Assembly (NCBI RefSeq): GCF_003073045.1
Contig: NC_037595.1
Location: forward strand, 13,508,074-13,572,073
Length of the DNA: 64,000 nucleotides
Origin: Pomacea canaliculata
Lineage: Eukaryota > Mollusca > Gastropoda > Architaenioglossa > Ampullariidae
Direction of reading: 5' to 3'
The notes beneath the pieces are model-generated. The model searched no databases. It was not told where the DNA came from and saw only the letters and a list, made by a program, of their open reading frames with translations. The position numbers were made by a program, and so were the translations under genes. Within the stretch, counting starts at the first letter, position 1. The number at the start of each line of letters is the position of its first letter. Below, piece after piece: positions 36,265 to 47,344 of the stretch.

Positions 36265-38505
36265 TTATGAAGGGCAAGCAAACCAGCTGTTTCCACATTT
36301 AGCTGATCCAACAGGCTCACAGATACCTGCATACAAAAATAACTTCATAAAAAAAGTACGAAAACATTTAACATTAAATTATTTAAAACATTACAGAGAA
36401 TAGCGTGCATTCTAGATGATTGATTGATCACAAAAGCTCATGGACATGAACCATTTAAATGTTTTGACATGCTCATAACCCCCAATCCCCTACCCACTGG
36501 AAGAAAGTTTGCGTTGTCTGATCCCAGCCACTCACACTAACAATGTCTGTACACTTCACATGTAGCATGCTGTGGAAAGTGTTTTAGTTTTTAAATGATT
36601 TAACAGTTAGAAAGAGCCTTTCTTTATACTTTACGTTTGATTCCACATCCCAATCGTTAGCGACCTTGCCATAGATATTTTAAGGAAGTTAATCTGTAGC
36701 CGACTTGAAAACGCTAGAAGAGGTAACCTGGCGGAGCGGAAGTGGGGAATGTGCGAAGGGAGAAGCGTATGCAAAGGTTTTCTGACCAGCAGAGTGCGGG
36801 GAGTGTGGAGTCGGAGATAACAGAGAGAGGAGGATGACTTCCAAAGACTAGATAATTATGGAATTGATGATATTTCTTGTCGTTTCTGACATCTGACGTG
36901 GTACTCAGTATCAGGAATACTGTCAGTTCTCCATACCTGGATGTCCTTTAGGACTGGCGAGGTTGACGGGGTTGGTGGCGTTCCACTGGCAGCTGCTGTC
37001 GCCCAGCTCCTCACCGTTGGACACACCGTCACCATCGGAGTCCTTCTGGCACAGGGCAGTCGTCCACGCATTACCGGCTGCAGCAAAATCCTGGCAGAGA
37101 ACAATAGCAACAATTACTAATCTGTAAACAACTATTACTCAGTTGCTAGCTGTCTTCCAACTGTAGCGGGACAGAACGAAATCCTGCGAGAAACATAAAA
37201 TGTCGGGAAAGTTCTATGTGGTAGGGATACAAACAATAGTAATAATGAAAGGAAAGCCATCAAGTCAGAAACTGTTCTTTTTTAGCTGAAGAGAACAGTG
37301 AAATGACTGGGTCTCATGCGTTTGTTTAATTCAGTATATTCTGACTTGCTACTTGGTCTCCTCCCTGTCTGGCAGTCAGTCTGACATTTTTATGCTAACG
37401 TCTTGATGCCTGTCTCGTGTGTTTCATCCTTTCATTCGTCGCTTACAAATATTTACACAAATAAATATAGAAAGTCGTTCCATACTTAATGATATAATGA
37501 ATTGATTAGATCATTGACTTATCAAAATGACAACACAGCATCAGTAAACTTGCTACAAACAAAATTGCTTTAAACAACTTAGATACAGATGTGTATAGCG
37601 AAAATGAAAACGTGTGTGCTTACACGGTCATTGGACAAGTCATTACGAAGACTAGATTAAATGCTAAAGAAGTTAATAAAAGGCAAAAAAAGCTAATGAT
37701 AAAACTTTATTACTCCGTTCCAATGCTTTATTACAGTAGTACTAGAAATGGGTTTGGGGGAAGAAATCACATAAAGCAAGACAGCATGAGAAATAAACCC
37801 ACAAGTCCGAAAGGGTTTCTTGGTCCACCGCCCTGGCTCGCTTGGTGACCAACACCAGGCCAAGGAGACTTGTCACACGGGTTGACCACGTTCTTACCAT
37901 TGGGAATACTATCCTGGAAGGTGGGGAAGGGCAGTGCCAAGGGTAGGAGACACACCAGCAAGATCGAGGCGAGCACCTGGTGACAAAACAAACTTTAAAT
38001 GTTTTCAGATCGCCTGTGGACACACATCACTCCACGCGAATATAAACTGTCATGGGTTACAACAAGCAATGAAAAGTTGGATGACTCAGAGCTTGACATA
38101 GAATGAATTGAACACATCGAACTTGCAGTCAGGCAAAGTACATAAAAACTTATTCCAGTTAAAAATAATGTTTAATGAAATAATGAAAGTCAGATGTAAA
38201 GTACTGTCACCAATGAATTCGTAAGTCATCATAAAGGTAAAAAGCAAAAGATGACAAACCGAGCACTTCAAAGAACTCTGTAACACGACAAAGTAAAAGC
38301 TCGGGTGGGATAAAGAAAACATCGATTTTTAAAAGCAAAAGCAAAGGTCAAGAAAAACAGAAAAGGAAGGTAAGAGCAGACACCGAAGATTACATATCAA
38401 CGCATCATGTGAAGAAAAGAAATGAGTAAAAGTCGTGACCTCTGACTTTCATAACACTGACATGTTGCTGACATGTAATCAACTACTTACAGTGAGGGAG
38501 GCCAT
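36265..38505 (-). CDS. Temptin-like secreted protein, copy A
   Basis: Temptin is a secreted attraction pheromone component of Aplysia; this protein has its layout. Exons in reading order: 38,491-38,505 (MASLT), 37,803-37,976, 36,937-37,090, 36,265-36,326, phases 0, 0, 1, all GT-AG. The 134-residue product has a signal peptide (about 1-21) split by intron 1, then FPTFQDSIPNG, NPC (Cys39), WPGVGH, GGGPRNPFG, DFAAAGNAWT, a calcium-loop-like DSDGDGVSNGEELGD (80-94), and HPGICEP. Cysteines are at 39, 77, 97, 117, 125 and 132, all kept in the four copies. N100-A-T is an N-glycosylation sequon. Short exon 1, whole-gene integrity and a good promoter argue for an active gene. A minus-strand AATAAA lies at 36,175-36,180. 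Identity to temptin is by recalled motifs, so the exact role in this animal is inferred. Confidence 0.88.
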
Positions 38506-38555
38506 TCTACGTCTGAAGTCTTCCTGGGAGAATGTCAGCAGCGTACAGACCGTAA

Positions 38556-38600
38556 CGTTATATAGCATCGGGAGGGTCACCGTGGTCCTGTGACGTCAGA
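38556..38600 (-). promoter_or_regulatory. Promoter of temptin-like gene A: TATA plus CRE
   Basis: TATATAA (plus-strand 38,558-38,564) lies 52 bases before the ATG, and TGACGTCA, the full CREB/ATF palindrome, is at 38,591-38,598, 26 bases further out. The sequence between and around them (GATGCTATATAACGT, GTCAGAGGTC) is conserved beside B and C. Confidence 0.75.
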
Positions 38601-39755
38601 GGTCAACCGTTTGCTCTGAATCACTTGGCCCGAGGGTTCATGTTGAAGTGGGCTAATGTACAGGTACAAATATTTTTAGTTTGGGACCGTAGTTTGACTG
38701 CTATCGCTTAGTCCTTTAGTAAAAACTGTAGTCATGTACTTCTCTTGCGCACACACTCACGCAAGCACACACACACATCTGTTTATAATGTTGACTTTAT
38801 CAAAGTATTATGTTGGTAATCTCTTTCCCTCTACATGTATATGTGTCTGTTTTTCTCGCACATACCAGGAGGCAGACATTCCACGGTCCACGATTTTTGT
38901 AGTCCAATAAACTAGTAGATTTTGAAACGTTTTCAATATTCACTGACAGTATTAAACTGTCACACGCTCCAAGTAGCGGATACAATTACCATTTATTTAA
39001 ACTTATTATAAACAAAAGAAAAATTTGTAGTTTCAACACCTGTTTCCTTTCTAATGTTAGTTTTACGCTAAGAAACAGGACATCCCGGTAGGAGACGATT
39101 GCGGACTGCTGGACATTTATTTTAAGCCATACATTTGGTGTGCTGTAGAGTAAGGGGCTTGATGTAGATGTTGTACTGACATGCTATGGAAAGCTGTCAC
39201 GTGTTACAATAACTGTTACGATGATTGTGACTTAGCCGCCGCAAATTTCTAGCCTTTTATTGAAAACCACTCTGACATGATTAAGGCAAAGAGGTATTTT
39301 ACACAGTAGAAAGTTTGGGAAAGAATTAAGAGTATTGACCGCTCAGAGGGCACATGTATTCATTCTTTGCTGACTTATTATCAGTTAGGTAAGAACAAAA
39401 ACAAAGTCTTTATAGAAATTCACACAAACACACACAAACACACACAAAGAAGAAACGTGGAGCTCAGATGATCTATTTGTTGCCAACATGTGCTAGCCAC
39501 TAATCGCATTCTGTGCTTCTTTCATTCAAATAGTAACTCGACTATTGGTTGCATCTTTTTTCTTTCTTTAATGAATAAATTACGAGTGACTGGCAAACTT
39601 TCGAAGAGTTTGAAATGTTTTATGTGCTTCGCGGCAAGTCTTTACAACCTGGTAACCACAGACAGTTTATTTGTGACAAGTGTTCACTTTCATCCAGGTT
39701 ATCGTCATGAGATGTCCATGCCGGCCCTTCGTCCCAAGACTTGACACGGTCAAGA

Positions 39756-42161
39756 TTATGCAGAGCAAGCAAACCAGCTGTTTCCACATTTACCTGATCC
39801 AACAGGCTCACAGATACCTGCAAACCAAAATAACTTCTTAAAAAATGTAGTTGTTCTTGTGTAACAACTGCCAAACCAGTTATTTATACTTTTATGCTTC
39901 ATTGTGGACTGAGTAAACTGCTGTTTATCTATCAAACATATTCATACGCAAGCCGACTTTAATTTATAAACATATTTACATGCACGCGAAAATATTTAAC
40001 ATTAAAATATTTAAAACGTTACAGAGAAAAGTGTGCAGTAAAGATGATTGCTTGATATCAGCCTTGATCGTAAAAGCTCATGGACATGAACCATTTAAAT
40101 GTTTTGATATGCTCCCAACCCCCAACCCCCTACCTTTAGCTATCTTGCCATAGATATTGGAAGTTAATCTGTAGCCACTTGAAAACACTAGAAGAGGTAA
40201 CCTGGCGGAGCGGAAGTGGGGAATGTGCGGCAGAGTGCGGGGAGTGTGGAGTCGGAGACAACAAAGAGAGTAGGATGACTTCCAAAGACTAGATAATTAT
40301 GGTGATATTTCTTGATATTTCAGACATCTGACGTGGTACTCAATATCAGGAATACTGTCAGTTCTCCATACCTGGATGTCCTTTAGGACTTGCGAGGTTG
40401 GCGCCGTTGGTGGCGTTCCACTGGCACCTGCTGTCGCCCAGCTCCTCGCCGTTGGACACACCGTCACCATCGGAGTCCTTCTGGCACAGGGCAGTCGTCC
40501 ACGCATTACCGGCTGCAGCAAAATCCTGGCAGAGAACAATAGCAACAATTACTAATTTGTAAATAACTATTACTCAGTTGCTAGCTGTCCTCCAACTGTA
40601 GCGGGACAGAACGAAATCCTGCGAGAAACATAAAATGTCGGGAAAGTTCTATGTGGCAGGCCTAGATGAAGATGCGTATAGATAAAATTAAAACGTGTGT
40701 GCTTACATGGTCATTGGACAACACATTGCTAAGACTAGATTGAATGCTAAAGAAGTTGATAAAAGGCGTAAAAAAACTAATGAGTAAACATTATTCCTCC
40801 ATTCTAATGCTTTATTAAAGTAGTACTAGAAATTGGTTAGGGGGAGAAAATACATGAAACAAGACAGCATAAGAAATGAACCCACAGCTCCAAAAGGGTT
40901 TAGTGGTCCACCGCCCTGGCTCGCTCGGTGACCAACACCAGGCCAAGCAGACTTGTCACACGGGTTGACCACATTCTTACCGTTGGGAATACCATTCTGG
41001 AAGGAGGGGAAGGGCAGTACCAAGGGTAGCAGACACACCACCAAGATCGAGGTGAGCACCTGGTGACAAAACAAACTTTAAATGTTTTCAGATCGCCTGT
41101 GGACACAAATCACTCCACGCCAATATAAACTGTCATGGGTTGCAACATGCAATGAAAATTTGCATGACTCAGAGCTTGACATAGAATGAAGTGAACACAT
41201 CGAACGTGTAGTCAGGCAAAGTACATAAAAACTTACACCACAGAACATACATCGCCCTTAAACCGTTTACAGAGATTTACGTTTGTGTGAGACAAACAGC
41301 AGAGGTCAATTCTGTGCCAGCTGGCAAATACATGTGAAGGGAGATGCTCGTGGGAAATATATGGCACATATAAGAGAACATTCGGTTTTCTTTCTGTATT
41401 TTTGTAATGATATTTTATTTATTTTTATTGACTGTCATGTTTGTCATACGACACAAAATAATTTGTTCAGAAAGAATGTTTTATTTATGGCAAGATCACA
41501 AAAAATTGCAAACAACAACTCTTTTCCTCAAAGCACTGCGAAGAGACGTTGATTAATTATTTCTGCTAAAGTACAAGAAAAGTCTGATGTACTTCTGAAT
41601 TTGGAGGTTCTTCAGTTTATGTTTTATGTATATCAGAATTTATGAACCCTTAAACTACAACTTGCTGAAAAACATGTTTGTTTCTATTGTTTGGCGCGTT
41701 TTTCTTTCATATTAAACATTTTTATCACTTTTGTTCTAGCAGGAGCTATAATAATAATAAGAAGAAGTTCATACCGAGCAATATTACAGTTAAAAATAAA
41801 GTGTAACCGTTATGTTAATGAGACAATGAAAGTCAGATTTAACGTACTGTCACCAATTAATTCGTAAGTCATCATTAAGTAAAAAGCAAAAGATGACAAG
41901 CCGAGCACTTCAAAGAACTCTGTAACACGACAAAGTAAACGCTCGGGTGGGATAAGAAACAAGTGATTTTCTAAAGTAAAAGCAAAGGTCAAGAAAAACA
42001 TTTAAACAGAATGAAGGTAAGAGCAGACTCAGACGATTTCACATCAACGCATCATGTGAAGAAAAGAAATGAGTAAAAGTCGTGACCTCTGACTTTCATA
42101 ACACTGACATGTTGCTGAAGGGATGAAAGTGTAATCAACTACTTACAGTGAGGGAGGCCAT
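39756..42161 (-). CDS. Temptin-like secreted protein, copy B
   Basis: Exons in reading order: 42,147-42,161 (MASLT), 40,886-41,059, 40,372-40,525, 39,756-39,817, with the same phases as copy A; product 134 residues. Signal peptide, IPNG, NPC, WPGVGH, DFAAAGNAWT, DSDGDGVSNGEELGD, the NAT sequon and all six mature cysteines are kept. Exon 3 differs from copy A at only about six bases of 154, the closest coding pair in the cluster. Intron 2 is short (360 bp) because it lacks a block present in A and C; intron 1 is long (1087 bp) because it has a block of about 550 bp missing in A. A minus-strand AATAAA lies at 39,666-39,671. No disabling change was seen. Confidence 0.88.
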
Positions 42162-42211
42162 TCTATGTCCGAAGTCTTCCTGGGAGAACGTCAGCAGCGT
42201 GCAGCACGTTA

Positions 42212-42256
42212 CGTTATATAGCATCGGGAGGGTCACCGTGGTCCTGTGACGTCAGA
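42212..42256 (-). promoter_or_regulatory. Promoter of temptin-like gene B: TATA plus CRE
   Basis: TATATAA at 42,214-42,220 and TGACGTCA at 42,247-42,254, with the same mutual spacing (26 bases) and the same distance to the ATG as in gene A. Confidence 0.75.
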
Positions 42257-42404
42257 GGTCGACAGTTTGCTTTGAATCACTTGGCCCGAGGGTTCATGTT
42301 GAAGTGGGCTGATGTACAAGTACAAAAAGTTTAAGTTCGGGACCGTAGTTTGACTGCTATCGCTTAGTCCTTTAGTAAAAACTGTGGTCAAGTGCTTCTC
42401 TTGC

Positions 42405-42807
42405 GCACACACTTACGCAAGCACACACAGATATCTGTTTATAATGTTTACTTTATCAAAGTATTATGTTTGTTAATCTCTTTCCGTCTACATGTTTATA
42501 TCTCTGTTTTTCTCACACATACCAGGAGGCAGAAATTCTCACAGTCCAAGATTTTTGTAGTCCACTATACTAAAAGATTTTGAAACGTTTTCATTATTTA
42601 CTGACAGTATTAAACTGTCACACGCTCCACGCAGCGGATACAATCACCATTTATTTAAACGTATTATAAACAAAAGGAGAATTAGTTTCCTTTCTAATAT
42701 TCGCTAAGAAACAGTGATGAGATTGAAGCGACTGTTTTTCTTTCTTCCCGCATTAGCTACCATTACGGAAAGGGAAGCTACTGTGTACATTAAAGGGATG
42801 TTACTCG
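42405..42807. repeat. 403-bp duplicate upstream of gene B (partner at 46,620)
   Basis: This block matches 46,620-47,022 with the same length and a single mismatch by my reading (CAATCACC here, CAATTACC there). The equivalent block upstream of gene A (about 38,740-39,070) is clearly more diverged. It lies about 250 bp beyond the ATG of gene B. Confidence 0.85.
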
Positions 42808-44133
42808 GACGTCGCCTGCAGCAGCCGCGTGCAGCAGGATGATGTTTGTTTGTCCTCGCGTTGTCCCTGGGGAAAGAAAGATGTCTAGGTTCAAGGTCCA
42901 TACAGAATGTCAGATGTCTTGTGTCAAATGTCAGCTCTCGGGATTGCTACTGTGACATCATCATGTCATGGAGGACCAGGGTTTATGTCTTTAGCTCATG
43001 TTGAGTGGGGAAACGTTCACGATGTTTCGGAATTAATGATGAATTAACACAATCTGGCCCCTTGTAAAAACCGTTTTTCTAGCTTCATGCTTCATAGTAT
43101 AGTCGAATCTTAGCCGCCGCAAATTCCTAGCCTTTTATTGAAAATCACTCGGACATGATTAAGGCAAAGAGGTATTTTACACAGTGGAAAGTTCGGGAAG
43201 AATTAATTAAGAGTATTGCCCACTCAGAAGGCACATACATGTATTCATTCTTTGCTGACTTAACATCAAGAGTAAACATGGTAATGCCCTTAGAAAAGTG
43301 TTGCTACCAGTTGTTATGTTACTGTAGCACACTGTCACACAACCGTCAGGTTTTAGAACATTCATCTTTCTATACCCGATGCTTGAGAGTTTTTGGTGTA
43401 AAAGAAGAATAAGAGCGGTGAAAATATTTTCGGGAATGACTGGGACACCCTTTCGTATGTTTCTAAAGTTTGGTGTGTTAGAAATTCGGTTCAGCTTGTG
43501 GGAAATATTTATTTTTACCTTTATTTATTTGCAGGTAAAGATGACTTATACATCAAGCACTGCTAATGCTCTATTGAGTAGGCTAACGGGGAGAGGGAGG
43601 AGGGCGCAAGTGTTCCAGCAATGTGTACTTTGAATAATAACAGTATTACAGTAATGTTGTTGACGTAGAAACAGACTCCGCCGCAACAAAAAAAAAAAAA
43701 GACAACAAATGTCGTTTCATCAGAAAAAAATATATAAAAAGAAAGAAGTCCTAACTATATACTTTTAAAACATCATTATCAGTAAGGTAAGAACAAAAAC
43801 AAAGTCTTTATAGAAATTCAAACACACACAAAGAAGAAACATGGAGCTCAGATGATATTGTTGCCAACATGTGCTAGCCACTAATCTCATTCTGTGCTTC
43901 TTTCATTCAAATAGTAACTCGACTATTGGCTGATTCTTTTTTTTTTTTTCTTTAATGAATAAATTATGAGGTACCGGCAAATTTTCGAAGGGTTTGAAAT
44001 GTTTTATGTGGTTCGTAGCAAGTTTTTACAACCTGGTAACCACAGACAGATTATTTGTGACAAGTGTTCACTTTCATCCAGATTATCTTTCTGAGCTGCC
44101 CATGCTGGCCCTTCGTCCCAAGACTTGACACGG

Positions 44134-46376
44134 TCAAGACTTTGGAGGGCAACTAAACCAACTGTCTTGACATCTATCTGATCCAACAGGCTCACAGATA
44201 CCTGCAAACAAAAATAACTTATTTAAAAAGAGCAATACGTTCTTGTGTAACAACTGCCAAACCAGTTATTTATACCATTTATAGTTCAATGTGGACTGAG
44301 TAAACTGCCCTTTATCTCACACATATTCACAAGCAAGCCAACATTTTTATAAACATATTTGCAAGCACGAGAGCGAGCGCGCGCGCGCACACACACATCC
44401 ACGAAAATATTCACTTAAAACATTACAGAGAAAACTGAGCATTCTAGATGATTGATGTCAGCCTTGATCACAAAAGCTCATGGACATGAACCATTGATAT
44501 GTTTTGACATGCTCCCAACCCCCAACCCCCAACCCCCAATTATGGAATTGATGATATTTCTGACATCTGACGGGGTACTCAATATCCCGAATCCTGTAAG
44601 TTCTCCGTACCTGGATGTCCTTTGGGTCTGGAGAGGGGGATGGGGTTGGTGGCGTTCCACTGGCACATGCTGTCGCCCAGCTCCACGCCGTTGGACTGAC
44701 CGTCACCATCGGAGTCCTTATAGCACAGTTCAGTCGTCCACACATAACCGGCTGCAGCAAAATCCTGGGACAGAACAATACCAACAATTACTAATCTGTA
44801 AATAACTATTACTCAGTTGCTAGCTGTCCTCCAGCTGTTGCGGGATAGAACGAAATCCTGAGAGAAACATAAAATGTCGGGAAAGTTCTATGTGGCAGAG
44901 ATACAAACAATAGTAATCATGAATGGAAAACCATTAAGTCAGAAACTGTTCTTTTTTAGCGGAAGAGAACAGTGAAATGACTGGGTCTCATGCGTTTGTT
45001 TAATTCAGTACAGTATGTGTTGACTTATCCACTTTGTCTCCTCTCTGTCTGGCAGTCAGTCTGACATTTTTCTGCTAACGTCTTCCTGGTTGATGCCTGT
45101 CTCGCGTGTTTCTTCCTTTTTTTCGTCGCTTAAAAAGATTTATATAAATAAATATAGAAAGTCATTCCATACTTAATGACAGAATGAATTGATTAGACCA
45201 TTGACTTATCAAAATGACAACACAGCATCAGTAAACTGGAATAAACCTTGCTACAAAAAAAAATTGAGCATGAGAAATAAACTCACAAGTCCGAAAGGGT
45301 TTCTTTGTCCGCCGCCCTGGCTCACTTTGTGACCAACACCAGGCCAAGCAGACTTGTCACATGGGTTGAGCACATTCCTACCGTTGGGAATTCTATTCTG
45401 GAAGTAGGGGAAGGGCTCTGCCAAGGGTAGCAGACACACCAGCAAGATCGAGGTGAGCACCTGGTGACAAAACAAACTTTAAATGTTTTCAGATGGCTTG
45501 TGGACACAAATCACTCCACGCGAATATAAACTGTCATGGGTTACAACATGCAAAAAAAATTTGGATGACTCAGAGCTTGACAGAATGAATTGAACATATC
45601 GAACGTGTAGTCAGGCAAAGTACATAAAAACTTACACCACAAAACATACATCGCCCTTAAAACCGTTTACAGTGATTTACTCTTGTGTGAGACAAACATC
45701 AGAGATCAATTCTGTTCCAGCTGGCAAATACTTGTGAAGTTAGATGCTCGTGGGCAATATATGGCACATATAAGAGAACATTCGGTTTTCTTTCTGCATT
45801 TTTCAAAAATGATATTTCGTTTATTTTTACATATTGTCATGTCTGTCATACGGCATGAAATAAGTTGTTTGAAAAAAAGAAACATTTTATTTGTGTCGAG
45901 ATCCAAAAAATTTGCAAACAACAGCTCTTTTCCTCAATAATGTCCTCAAATAATTTCTGTCTTCCCACATGAAAAGGAAAACATTGAAGACATTTACTGA
46001 GCCTTTGATAAAAGTGTTAGCATCGTCTCATGTGATGGACAATGCTTGCAGGAAGTGTGGTTAAAAACCAAATACAATTCTAGTCTCAACAATAACAATA
46101 GCAACACCGAAGATTTCTGTAGCATATTTCTCTACCGTACAGTAGCTTTACGGACATTGTCTGAGGTACACAAAGAGCCTAATGTATATCTGAATTTGGT
46201 GATTCGTCAGTTAATATTTTATGTAAGGAAGGTAAGAGCAGACACCGACGATTTCACATCAACCCATCATGTGAAGAAAAGAAATGAGTAAAAGTCGTGA
46301 CCTCTGACTTTCATAACACTGACATGTTGCTGAAGGGAGAAAAGTGTAATTAACTACTTACAGTGATGGAGGCCAT
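44134..46376 (-). CDS. Temptin-like secreted protein, copy C
   Basis: Exons in reading order: 46,362-46,376 (MASIT), 45,287-45,460, 44,611-44,764, 44,134-44,201; phases 0, 0, 1; product 136 residues. The six mature cysteines and IPNG, NPC, WPGVGH, GGGQRNPFG and DFAAAG are kept; the loop reads DSDGDGQSNGVELGD. The C terminus is two residues longer (ending CPPKS) because the stop used by A and B is changed and the frame closes at the next TGA. Compared with B, nearly all codon differences in exons 2 and 3 change the amino acid. The AATAAA used by A and B is AATAAT here. Confidence 0.87.
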
Positions 46377-46425
46377 TCTATGTCCTAAGTCTTGCGGGGA
46401 GAACGTCAGCAGTTACAGTACGTTA

Positions 46426-46470
46426 CGTTATATAGCATCGGGAGGGTCGACGTGGTACTGTGACGTCAGA
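46426..46470 (-). promoter_or_regulatory. Promoter of temptin-like gene C: TATA plus CRE
   Basis: TATATAA at 46,428-46,434 and TGACGTCA at 46,461-46,468, again 26 bases apart. The flank has a few changes compared with A and B, but both motifs are intact. Confidence 0.75.
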
Positions 46471-46619
46471 GGTCGACAGCTTGCTCTGAATCACTTGGTC
46501 CGAGGATTGATGTTGAGGTGGGCTGATGTATATGTACAAATATTTTTAACTCAGGACCGTAGTTTGGCTGCTGTCGCTTAGTCCTTTAATAAAAAACTGT
46601 GGTCATGTACTTCTCTTAC

Positions 46620-47022
46620 GCACACACTTACGCAAGCACACACAGATATCTGTTTATAATGTTTACTTTATCAAAGTATTATGTTTGTTAATCTCTTTCC
46701 GTCTACATGTTTATATCTCTGTTTTTCTCACACATACCAGGAGGCAGAAATTCTCACAGTCCAAGATTTTTGTAGTCCACTATACTAAAAGATTTTGAAA
46801 CGTTTTCATTATTTACTGACAGTATTAAACTGTCACACGCTCCACGCAGCGGATACAATTACCATTTATTTAAACGTATTATAAACAAAAGGAGAATTAG
46901 TTTCCTTTCTAATATTCGCTAAGAAACAGTGATGAGATTGAAGCGACTGTTTTTCTTTCTTCCCGCATTAGCTACCATTACGGAAAGGGAAGCTACTGTG
47001 TACATTAAAGGGATGTTACTCG
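46620..47022. repeat. 403-bp duplicate upstream of gene C (partner at 42,405)
   Basis: Near-identical partner of the block upstream of gene B. Similarity continues less perfectly to about 47,340 (for example CAGCAGCCGCGTGCAGCAGG versus CAGCAGCAGCGTGCACCAGG). Confidence 0.85.
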
Positions 47023-47344
47023 AACGTCGCCTGCAGCAGCAGCGTGCACCAGGAGGATGCTTGTCCTGGCGTTGTCCCTGATGAAAGAAAGATGTCTAGG
47101 TTCAAGGTCCCATACAGAATGTCAGATGTCAGAATGTCAGATGTCTTGTGTCAAATGTCAGCTGTCGGGATCGCTGCTGTGACATCATGATGTCATGGCA
47201 GTCCAGGATTTATGTCTTTACCTCATGTTGAGTGGGGAAACGTTCGCGATGCTTCGGATATAATGATGAAGTAACATAATCTGGCGCCTTGTAAAAACCA
47301 TTTTTCTAGCTTCATAGTATAGTCGAATCTCTCTTTCTCTCTCT

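Noticed and set aside
43379-43633. Frame with ANALLSRLTGRGRRAQ repeated near 47,715 and 49,768
   Set aside because: Shared because the array flank is duplicated; the frame is not kept among the copies.
41283-45940. Similar short frames (MCETN..., RGQF/RDQF) in intron 1 of temptin-like copies B and C
   Set aside because: Their similarity follows from the duplicated DNA; the reading frames diverge after about 45 codons and no coding bias is seen.
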